Source: an uncultured Porphyromonadaceae bacterium (GTDB lineage Bacteria; Bacteroidota; Bacteroidia; Bacteroidales; Barnesiellaceae). Taken from it: DNA of 64,000 nucleotides. Positions 27,269 to 35,800 of the stretch are shown here, in pieces (position 1 is the first letter of the stretch; each line of letters starts with the position of its first letter). The notes under the pieces are model-generated. The model saw nothing but the letters and a program-made list of their open reading frames with translations. It did no database searches and had not been told where the DNA came from. The stretch spans positions 62,001 through 126,000 of the forward strand of contig UPYI01000007.1 of NCBI GenBank assembly GCA_900538555.1. The letters run 5' to 3'. Position numbers and translations under genes: made by a program.

Positions 27269-27318
27269 TTCGCCTCGGCATAATCCAATTCAAGTATTCA
27301 CTTGACGGCTTCTGCGCT
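27269..27318 (+). repeat. Leader-type repeat element between convergent genes
   Basis: GCCTCGGCATAA faces TTCTGC around a TCAAGT/ACTTGA hairpin. GCATAA/TTCTGC keeps pairing by a compensatory change relative to GCATAG/CTCTGC. This copy lies between convergent genes rather than in a leader. Confidence 0.55.
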
Positions 27319-28456
27319 ATTTTAGATATTTATCTAAAAACCGGAGTACTTCATCGTGCATTTCCCGATTGAACGTGTGGGGTGTGTCGTAAAAATGAGT
27401 GACCAACTTGTCGTCTGCTTTCCGGCTTTTCCATACTTGGTGCATGATGTCGTAGGCTTCTTGTACCCCTTTTACGGGAAACAGTTTATCGTAACGCCCG
27501 TTGATGAAAAGCATCGGTTTCGGGCAAGCGATAGATGCAGTATGCGGATAGTCCAGATAGTTGCGTAACCCCGGTACGATCATAGAATAAGCGGAGTGTC
27601 CTTTGCATTTAAGTTCGGGCGACATCAATGTGTGCGTTGTGTTCATCCAGCAGATTGCCGCCGCCGCTTTTACCCGATCGGTAACCGCAGACAACATCCA
27701 TGCCCGGTGTGCTCCCATGGAGAACCCGACACACCCGATTGCCTCCGGATCGACGAACGGCAATGTAGCCAAAAATTCCACGCTCCGCATATCGTCGTAT
27801 GTAATTACGCCGCACCAGCTTCTGCCTAATTGCAGCAAATTGGCTGATAAAGCCTGTTGCGTATCGTATTTGCTTCCCTCTTTGCGTCCCCGGTCGCCCC
27901 AGAACAGGGCGTCGATCGCTAAGGCGACATATCCGTTTCGGGCTAAGAAGTCGGCTGTATAGATGCCTTCGTAACATTGTTCCACCCATTTCTCCGATTC
28001 GGAGAGTTTTGCCGTATCTCCGGCGAAAGGACGTACGTTTTTTTCTTTCCCGATCGTGAATTTCGCTCCGTGGTCGTGCAGTACGGCGACGGCGGGAAAC
28101 GGACCGTCACCATCCGGAATCAACAGATATGCCGGTATGCGGTTTCCTTTCGAAATATTCAGTTCGATCTTTTCGGCGCGGTATCCGTCACGCTGTTCTA
28201 CGGCAATGGTCCGATAATCGAAATCGACGGCGGTAGGAGGCGTGAGCAGGCATTCCAGTACCCGGGCACGAGCCTGTTTGCGCCACTTCCCGAAGTTCTT
28301 TTGCGGCGATACGCCCCAAGCCTCCGGGAATGTCAGTTCCGATTTGATTACGTCCAGATCGACCGGTAGCTCTTTTTGCACACCGAACGATTGGGCGATA
28401 CTGTGGTGCGGCAATAGCATGCAGCATAGAAAGAGAAGGATGGCAGTGCGTTTCAT
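27317..28456 (-). CDS. Secreted alpha/beta hydrolase (dienelactone hydrolase-like, Abhydrolase_7 type)
   Basis: The 379-residue product has a signal peptide ending SIAQ. The alpha/beta hydrolase triad is visible as Ser246 in GFSMG, Asp323 in NGRYDK and His360 in TPHTFN, with the oxyanion region LHDHGAKF. Related Bacteroidota proteins are annotated as dienelactone hydrolase-like or acetyl xylan esterase-like. In this locus it may be a further carbohydrate esterase, but its substrate is not shown by the sequence. The start at 28456 gives the signal peptide; the longer ORF from 28555 does not. Confidence 0.8.
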   Translation of the reverse strand: MKRTAILLFLCCMLLPHHSIAQSFGVQKELPVDLDVIKSELTFPEAWGVSPQKNFGKWRKQARARVLECLLTPPTAVDFDYRTIAVEQRDGYRAEKIELNISKGNRIPAYLLIPDGDGPFPAVAVLHDHGAKFTIGKEKNVRPFAGDTAKLSESEKWVEQCYEGIYTADFLARNGYVALAIDALFWGDRGRKEGSKYDTQQALSANLLQLGRSWCGVITYDDMRSVEFLATLPFVDPEAIGCVGFSMGAHRAWMLSAVTDRVKAAAAICWMNTTHTLMSPELKCKGHSAYSMIVPGLRNYLDYPHTASIACPKPMLFINGRYDKLFPVKGVQEAYDIMHQVWKSRKADDKLVTHFYDTPHTFNREMHDEVLRFLDKYLK

Positions 28457-28800
28457 GATGTGTAAATATAGGGTGATATTGGTAAGGTAATAATATAGGG
28501 CAGTGCAAATCTTGCCAGCGAAAGCAAATTTAAGCAATAAAATCGACCTCCACAACCGTAGGGAATGAGAATTTGAGTTTCTGTGCCGGTTGCCAGTCTG
28601 TTTCGTTCCTGTTTGGGAAGTATTGTCTTAACGTAGCCGGAAACAGCATTCGGATTGGGCGTCATCAGTTCGGCTTATATGCATCCTTTTCCTTCGGTGG
28701 ATAAGGACAAGCAAAAAATTATTTTGTCTTTCATGCGTTATCCGATCTTGGAATTAATGAAAAAAATCCGTAATTATGAAAGAAGTATAAATTTAATCAT

Positions 28801-28995
28801 TATTTTTGCAATTGCATCGGTTTGCTGAGGGGCACTCCCCGAGGCAATTAAAAGGGAATCAGGTGAGAATCCTGAACAGACCCGCTACTGTGAGTTCTAT
28901 TAACTGACCGGACACGATGTGAGTGCCACTGATCGCTTTGCGGTCGGGAAGGTAGTCCGGGAGGGGAACAAGTCAGGAGACCTGCCGTGCGATTT
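28801..28995 (+). ncRNA. Cobalamin riboswitch with its promoter
   Basis: A -7 box TATTTTTG (28801-28808) starts the leader. The cobalamin aptamer core is clear: AAAAGGGAATC, GGTGAGAATCC, CCCGCTACTGTGA, GCCACTG, GGGAAGG, and the B12 box AGTCAGGAGACCTGCC ending at 28986. TTGCAT near 28806 can pair with GTGCGA near 28988-28993 as the closing stem. Such riboswitches turn expression off when adenosyl- or methylcobalamin is abundant. The regulated genes are the AspT-like carrier and MetE-like protein downstream. Confidence 0.9.
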
Positions 28996-29140
28996 TATAT
29001 TTCAATAATCTCGTGGATTAGATTTTGAGATGGATCTATCGAACTTAGCGACATCGTACATACGGAATGTGCGCCATTGTTCTGGTAAAGGACTTCCGCA
29101 CGGCAGTCGCACCGGCTTGAAAAAGACGGTGCCGGTTTTG
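28982..29140 (+). promoter_or_regulatory. Expression platform: alternative pairing and candidate terminator
   Basis: CTGCCGTGCG (28982-28991, the 3' edge of the aptamer) is exactly complementary to CGCACGGCAG (29097-29106). Just after it, ACCGGC (29111-29116) can pair with GCCGGT (29131-29136) followed by TTTTG. These could exchange in a ligand-dependent attenuator. The mechanism is inferred. Confidence 0.45.
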
Positions 29141-29403
29141 TATTATCCTTATCGGTATAGCTATTGCGTCTTATCTCACAATCTTTTTCACCTTAACACC
29201 TCATTGGATTATGAATTGTACAAGGTGCAAAAAGAATTTTATTACTAACCATTTATCTTCTTTCGAATCTTCCGGCTTCGTTTCAAGTTTTATAGCCGGT
29301 TCTGCCTGTATCGGAGTCTGTTCGACAGATACACGGATCGGGGTGCATCAAGTTTTTGATGTGACACAAAACAGGGTCGGGTGCAATTCTTCGTATTCAG
29401 GCA

Positions 29404-29461
29404 TTTTTTCTCGCTTCGGCAAAACTCGAACAGCTTCGGCTCTGCATTCGGCTTATCGAAA
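29404..29461 (+). repeat. Leader repeat element in the long leader of the AspT-like gene
   Basis: CTCGCTTCGGC, CGAA/TTCG and CTCTGCATTCGGCTTATCG match the family in sense orientation, ending 36 nt before the start codon. Apart from this and the expression platform, 29141-29497 shows no gene I trust. Confidence 0.55.
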
Positions 29462-29497
29462 ACGTTATGGCAATATGCCGTTTAATACAGATAAATC

Positions 29498-31177
29498 ATG
29501 GGCTGGTTTGTAGATCTTGTATCACCGGGTAATGTAACTCTTGCAGGCACCATGCTGCTTTATGCATTTGTCATATCGGTCGGTGTATATCTCGGCAAAA
29601 TGAAGATATTCGGTGTGTCATTGGGGGTGACATTTGTGTTGTTTGTCGGAATATTGATGGGGCATTGGGGGTATACGGTAGCCGAAGGAACGCTCCATTT
29701 CGTGCGGGAGTTCGGTCTGATTCTGTTCATCTTTTCAATAGGTTTACAAGTCGGACCGGGCTTTTTCTCCTCTTTCAAGAAAGGCGGAATGATGTTAAAC
29801 GGGCTTGCTGCTCTTGTCGTTGTCCTCGATGTGGTGATCGTCCTCGGCATCTACTATATAGACGGAGATACTTCGATTGCAACTCTTGTCGGTGTGATGT
29901 CCGGTGCGGTCACGAATACACCCAGTCTTGGTGCCGCACAACAGGCATTGCTGCAAGTTACTCCCGAAATCTATTCCGAGTCCGAAAATATGGCGATGGG
30001 GTATGCTGCGGCATATCCGCTTGGTGTTGTAGGCATAATTCTCTCCATGCTTCTGTTGAAAGTGATTTTCAGAGTCGATATCGACAACGAGGCGAAGCGG
30101 CTTGGCAGGGAGAGTGAGTCGGACGACCATATACCGTATCTCGGCACATGGGAAGTCGTCAATCGGCAAATCGACGGCAGCGATCTTGCCGAACTTCATC
30201 GTATATGCGGTAATGAATTTGTCGTGTCACGAATCTGCCTCTGTTCCGGACAAGTGGTTGTTCCCAATTTATTGACAAAAATTCATGTAGGAGACAAACT
30301 TTTCATCGTGGCGGAAGCAAGGGAAACGCCAAGATTCGATGCCGTAATAGGTCCGCGGGTTGAAATGGATTGGGAAAAAATGCCGAGTGAATTGGTGTCA
30401 CGCAACATTCTTGTGACCCAAGGCGATATAGACGGCATCGAACTCCGTTCGCTGAAACTTCGGACAATCTATCATGTCAATGCCACGCGGGTTAATCGGG
30501 CTGGCATCTATTTGCTTGCTACTCCTACCTTGCGTCTCCATGTGGGTGACCGTCTTACGGTTGTCGGGGAACAGGACGATATCAGTCGTCTTGCTGTACG
30601 TCTCGGCAACTCGATAAAACGTCTTGACCATCCTAATATCATGACGATCTTTGTCGGAATCATGCTTGGCATATTGCTCGGTTCCATACCTATAAATGTT
30701 CCCGGAATGAGTGTGCCGATGAAACTTGGTCTTGCCGGCGGACCCTTGATCGTGGCAATTCTTATCAGTCGTTTCGGGTACAAACTGAAACTCGTCGCTT
30801 ATACCTCTAATGCCGCTTCATTGATGCTTCGGGAGATAGGTATTTGTCTGTTTCTTGCTTCCGTAGGTATTGCTTCGGGTGAGAAATTTGTCGCCACGGT
30901 ATTTAACGTTACCGGTATGTGGTGGGTGATATGGGGCTTCATTATAACTGTTGTCCCGCTATTGATAGTGGGTTGCTATGCAAGGCTCTCGTTGAAAATC
31001 GATTATCTTACTATCATGGGGCTTTTCGGCGGTTGTATGACAGACCCGCCGGCATTGGCGTTTGCCACAGACAGTACGGGGCGCGAAACCCCGGCTGTGG
31101 CTTATTCCACGGTTTATCCGCTTACTATGTTTCTGCGGGTAGTGGTCGCGCAACTTCTTATACTCTTTTTAAATTGA
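29498..31177 (+). CDS. AspT/YidE/SucE-family carrier with two TrkA-C domains
   Basis: The 559-residue inner membrane protein has two halves of about five membrane segments each. Each half carries the family motif, TNTPSLGAAQQAL near residue 145 and TDPPALAFATDS near residue 515. Two RCK-C/TrkA-C-type domains fill the middle (about 205-370). This is the aspartate:alanine exchanger (AAE) family, which includes AspT and the succinate exporter SucE1 of Corynebacterium glutamicum. It is first behind the cobalamin riboswitch, followed 21 bp later by the MetE-like gene. Substrate is unknown; dicarboxylate export is an inference developed in the findings. Confidence 0.88.
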   Translation: MGWFVDLVSPGNVTLAGTMLLYAFVISVGVYLGKMKIFGVSLGVTFVLFVGILMGHWGYTVAEGTLHFVREFGLILFIFSIGLQVGPGFFSSFKKGGMMLNGLAALVVVLDVVIVLGIYYIDGDTSIATLVGVMSGAVTNTPSLGAAQQALLQVTPEIYSESENMAMGYAAAYPLGVVGIILSMLLLKVIFRVDIDNEAKRLGRESESDDHIPYLGTWEVVNRQIDGSDLAELHRICGNEFVVSRICLCSGQVVVPNLLTKIHVGDKLFIVAEARETPRFDAVIGPRVEMDWEKMPSELVSRNILVTQGDIDGIELRSLKLRTIYHVNATRVNRAGIYLLATPTLRLHVGDRLTVVGEQDDISRLAVRLGNSIKRLDHPNIMTIFVGIMLGILLGSIPINVPGMSVPMKLGLAGGPLIVAILISRFGYKLKLVAYTSNAASLMLREIGICLFLASVGIASGEKFVATVFNVTGMWWVIWGFIITVVPLLIVGCYARLSLKIDYLTIMGLFGGCMTDPPALAFATDSTGRETPAVAYSTVYPLTMFLRVVVAQLLILFLN

Positions 31178-31198
31178 AAAATAAAAAAACAACAATCT

Positions 31199-32308
31199 AT
31201 GAATAATCAAGTATTGAAAGTGGTTGATATCGTGGGGAGTTTCCTTCTCCCCGAAAAACTTGTGTCCGCCCGGAATGAATATGCTATGGGCGTAATTGAT
31301 CGTCAGCATTTCTCTATGATAGAGAATGATGCGATAGAGCAACTTGTGAGGGATCAGATCGAAGCCGGACTTAAAGAAATCACATCCGGGGAATTTCGCC
31401 GGAAACAGTGGGACAAGGACTTTTGGTTCGGGCTTGACGGCATCCGGTGTGAAAGGGTAGAGAGCGGACGTATTTACCAATCGTTCGATCCGTTTACCGA
31501 TTTGATACGGTTTATAGGACGCATATCTTATTCTCCTACACATCCGTTTTTCGACGATTTTTCATTTCTGCACAAGTGTGCGGACGGTTTGGCCTTGTGT
31601 CGTCAGACGCTGCCCTCTCCGGCAAATCTCTATTTGGAGATACTTGCTATGACAGACGGGCATCCTGAGTCGGTTTATCCGGAAGAGTATCGTTTGCTTT
31701 ACGACATAGCGGAAGCATATAACCGAACCATCCGGCACTTTTATGAACTGGGATGCCGAAGTATCCAACTCGACGATACAGCCTGTGGGTTTCTGTGCCA
31801 AAGCAATTATACTAAACGCTTGTTGCAAGGAGGGGTTGATCTGCTTGCGTTACATGGACACATAATCGAACTTTTCAACAATTCTGTTGCCGGTATGCCC
31901 TCCGATATGGAGTTGTCGCTTTATCTTTCGGGTGGAGATACGATTGTGCCGGAATGGGATTCCCTGCAATATCCGGACAATGTTATGCCGAAAATTCTGT
32001 CGCAGGTCAATGTAGATAAGTTTTATCTGCCTTTCGATACCGGTAACGACAGTCAGCTTGAAGTGCTTCGGCATATTCCCGAAGGGAAAAAGGTGGTGCT
32101 CGGCTTGGCTGATGCGCACAGTCCGTTCTTCGAAAATCCTGTCGATATTCGAAATATGCTTAGTAAAGCAGCAAAATATGTACCGTCCGGCAATCTGTCG
32201 GTCAGCCCTAAGACCGGTTTCAAATTGTCGAGTTATGCGTTACGCGGACTGACTTACAAATACCAGTGGCAGAAACTGGCTCAACTCAGAGAAACGCTGG
32301 ATGTTTAA
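31199..32308 (+). CDS. MetE C-terminal-domain-like protein lacking the zinc ligands
   Basis: The 369-residue cytoplasmic protein matches the barrel of cobalamin-independent methionine synthase and the YxjG-type core-MetE group: VGSFLLPEK (12-20), SGEFRR (63-68), the IQLDD substrate loop (189-193) and SPKTGF (336-341). By eye alignment the four zinc ligands of MetE (His, Cys, Glu, Cys) correspond to Tyr242, Ser244, Pro278 and Thr339. It is therefore probably not a normal zinc-thiolate methyltransferase. It is cotranscribed with the AspT-like carrier under the cobalamin riboswitch. A true MetE role under B12 shortage is possible only if the alignment is wrong. Confidence 0.8.
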   Translation: MNNQVLKVVDIVGSFLLPEKLVSARNEYAMGVIDRQHFSMIENDAIEQLVRDQIEAGLKEITSGEFRRKQWDKDFWFGLDGIRCERVESGRIYQSFDPFTDLIRFIGRISYSPTHPFFDDFSFLHKCADGLALCRQTLPSPANLYLEILAMTDGHPESVYPEEYRLLYDIAEAYNRTIRHFYELGCRSIQLDDTACGFLCQSNYTKRLLQGGVDLLALHGHIIELFNNSVAGMPSDMELSLYLSGGDTIVPEWDSLQYPDNVMPKILSQVNVDKFYLPFDTGNDSQLEVLRHIPEGKKVVLGLADAHSPFFENPVDIRNMLSKAAKYVPSGNLSVSPKTGFKLSSYALRGLTYKYQWQKLAQLRETLDV

Positions 32309-32349
32309 ACCGGGAAACAGATCTTCATATAGATAAATATTCATTCTGT

Positions 32350-32410
32350 AAGGGAAGGGAAACGCTTCTGCCATAGACTCTTTTCAAAATATGTTTCCCT
32401 TTCCCTTTCA
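32350..32410 (+). terminator. Terminator of the B12-controlled operon
   Basis: AGGGAAGGGAAAC pairs with GTTTCCCTTTCCCT across a 28-nt loop, 42 bp after the stop. From 32411 to 32803 I see no gene or clear signal. Confidence 0.6.
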
Positions 32411-32803
32411 TTTCAAACGAAGTAAACCGGACGTTGTGGATTTATATAATCGTATTTCCCGAATTTGCGTATGGAATTTTTATATTCCGACAAGACAATA
32501 TCGGGTTTGATCAAACAGACGAATTTCGATGAGATGCCGTCTCGTTTTTCAACTTCTTAATTTCAGTTGCGGCTATTGCGAGTCGGACAATTCGTAGACG
32601 GATATTGTCTTGATTGTGATTCTGATGGGTGATATATTTGTGCACGGTGTGGTACTTTGGGAGGTCGGTTGCATAAGAGGAATGGTGCAGTCTGTGTAAT
32701 ATGCGGTTATTTCTTCTGCTTCATAATGCCCGAATAGCAATAATTCAGGTGTAAAAAATGGAGGTATTTGTGGACTTTTTTTTCATATATATCGGATTTT
32801 CTT

Positions 32804-32811
32804 TATTTTTG
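32804..32811 (+). promoter_or_regulatory. -7 box of the HTCS gene
   Basis: TATTTTTG lies 25 nt upstream of the ATG at 32836. The TACAC half-site is absent at the 21-nt position, so the regulator does not appear to control itself by that site. Confidence 0.5.
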
Positions 32812-32835
32812 GGGATCGGAAATACCCATAATAAC

Positions 32836-35800
32836 ATGAAACATTACATATATTGTTTAATCGCGATTCTATTTTTTAATACCCTGAAAGCGCAAGAACA
32901 GTGTACGATTACCCATTACTCTACCGAGAACGGCCTTTCACAGAAGACCGTGATGAGCATGCTGCAAGACCGGAAAGGCCGTATGTGGTTTGCCACATGG
33001 GACGGTATCAACAAATTCGACGGCACGGGGTTCACGACTTATAAAACCCGTCCCGGCGACAATTATACCTTGAACAATAGCCGGGCGGATGAAATAGAAG
33101 AAGATGCTTACGGTTTTATCTGGATGCGGGCTTACGACAATCGGGCATACCGGTTCGATCCGGCTACGGAGGTATTTACGCCGGTGGTCGTGCAGGATCA
33201 TCCCTCGGTAAATGTTATCGACATCGTTACATTGCCGAGCGGTAGCGTGTGGCTGCTGACCGAGCGCGATGGCGCGATGCGTGTGCTTACCGATCCGAAT
33301 ACGTTGCAGTTTACCGTACAGGCATATCCTTCCATGTCGCGTTCCATTTCCACTTCGCGCATATTCAAAATATATGAGGACCGCGACCGGAACGAGTGGA
33401 TGCTGTCGAACAATGGTCTGGGGCTTTTGGTTCCGGGCGAGACGCAGCCCAAAATTTATTTCGTAGAGAAGAAGATAGAATCAGCCAAATCGTTGCAGGC
33501 TTTTTACGATGTGGAAGAGCAGGACGATGCCCTTTGGTTCGCATCGGACAATGGTCGGGTGTGGCGTTACAATAAGTTGGATGCCACGTTCGAGTTGCAC
33601 GAATTGCCGACTTCTTCGTTGATCTGCGATATCAGTATCCTTTCGCCGGAGAGCATGTTCGTAGCGACAGCCGACGACGGATTTTTCCTTTACAATCCCG
33701 GGACGCGCCGTTCGGAGACTTTTCGGACCTCCTTGCGTCCGGAGCTGAAATCCAATGTCGTGAAAGATGTTTTTGTCGATAGCCGGGGGGAGATCTGGAT
33801 CAATCAGAATGAAGCGACTACCGTTACTCATTTCGTACCGGTTACGAAACGGATCAAACGGGAGAGTGTTCCCGTGGAACAGGGAAATGCCGCCCGGTCT
33901 AATCCCGGGTTTATGATACAGGAAGATATAAACGGCTATCTGTGGGTGCATCCTATGGGCGGCGGGTTGTCGTACTACAATCGGGATGCCGACCGGTTAT
34001 GCCCGTTCTACAACGAAGCCCGTTCGGTCAATCAACGTTTTTCCAATAAACTGCATTCGATGTATTCCGACCGGCAAGGCAATTTGTGGATGTGTACGCA
34101 TTCCGACGGAATCGAGAAGGTGACGTTCCTCAACAGCCACTTCCATTTGCTGTCGCCGAATCAGTTGGAATACAAATCCTTGCAGGACGATGTGCGGGCA
34201 TTGTTCGAAGATGCCGACAAAAATCTTTGGGTCGGGATGAAAAACGGCGACTTGCGCGTTTATGACGAACAGTTGAATTATCTGGGCTATCTTACCGAAT
34301 CGGGAACGATTGCCCGCAGCGGACAGAAAATGCGGGGTGTTGCCTATTGCGTCGAGCAGGATAAATCGGGAGTGATCTGGATTGCTACCAAAGGCGACGG
34401 ACTGTTGCGGTTGGAAAAAAGAAACCGTCTCTCGTATCAGGTGCAGCGTTTCCGTTACAAGAAAGACGATATGTACAGTCTGAGCGACGACAATCTGTAT
34501 GACCTCTATTTCGATTCGCACGACCGTCTGTGGATTGCGACCTTCGGGGGCGGATTGAATTATATGGAACGGGATAAAGCCGGCAAGTATATTTTTATCA
34601 GTCACCGGAATCATCTGAAAAACTATCCGATAGAAGATTGCCACCGTTCACGCGTGGTGTCGCCCGACGGCAACGGCAAAATTTGGGTAGGAACGACCGC
34701 GGGAGCCTTGATGTTCGACGAAAATTTCTCCACGCCCGAGCAGATCGAGTTTCACCGTTTTCTGCGCAAGCCGAAAGATATAAATAGTCTGAGCAACAAC
34801 GATGTACATTGTATATACTATTCTAAAAACGGAGAATTGTATCTGGGTACGTTCGGCGGCGGATTGAACCGGTTGAACGGAATAGACGAGTCTGGCAATG
34901 CCTCATTCGAAGTATATACGGTAAATGAAGGTCTTCCGTCGGATGTCGTGCTGTCGATACAGGAAGATGCGCAGCATAACATTTGGGTAAGTACGGAAAA
35001 CGGATTGAGCGAGTTTATCCGGGAGAAAGAAAAGTTCGTGAATTATGACGACCGAAGTTTCGCATTTCCGTTCTATTTCAACGAAAGTGCAAGCTGTACG
35101 GCAGCCTCCGGTCGGCAGTTTTGGGGCGGCGATGGCGGAATACTCTATTTCACCCCCGACTCCATTGTGAAAAGCGATTACTGTCCGCCGATTCTGTTTA
35201 CCCGCCTGCTCCTTTCGAACGAGGTAGTCCCGATCGGGGAAAACTCTTTGTTGCAGAAATCGTTGGATGATATATCCCGGCTGGTGATACCGAGCAACGA
35301 ACGTTGGGTGACGATCCAGTATGCTTCGCTCGATCTACGGAATCCGCAAAACATACAATATGCCTATATGATGGACGGCTTCGATGCCACGTGGCAGTAT
35401 GTCGATAAGCAGCAGGCGGCGATTTACACCAACTTGCCGAAGGGAGAATATACGTTCCGGGTGAAATCGACCAACAGCGACGGCGTGTGGGTGGACAACG
35501 AGCGGACACTTTCCGTAAAAATGCTTCCGACATTTTGGGAAACACCGTTGGCATACCTATTGTATGTCCTGTTTTTCCTGCTTTTGGTCGGGGCTGTCGC
35601 TTACATCCTGTTTACGATATACCGTTTGAAGAACGAAGTGGTGATCGAGCAGCAGGTATCCGATATCAAGTTGCGTTTCTTTACGAATATTTCGCACGAA
35701 CTGCGCACACCGCTTACCTTGATTTCCGGACCGGTGGAACATATGTTGATGGACAAGACGTTGAGCGAGGACAATCGCGAACAGTTGCTGTTGGTCGAGA

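Noticed and set aside
29030..29248. 72-residue ORF within the riboswitch expression platform
   Set aside because: It overlaps the RNA structures and has no recognisable protein features.
29211..29513. 100-residue ORF with clustered Cys in the leader of the AspT-like gene
   Set aside because: It runs through a leader repeat and overlaps the next start codon; composition is unlike neighbouring proteins. A short leader peptide cannot be fully excluded.
31199..32308. Plain annotation as metE methionine synthase
   Set aside because: The protein is half the length of MetE and the aligned zinc ligands are missing, so the name would overstate what is known.
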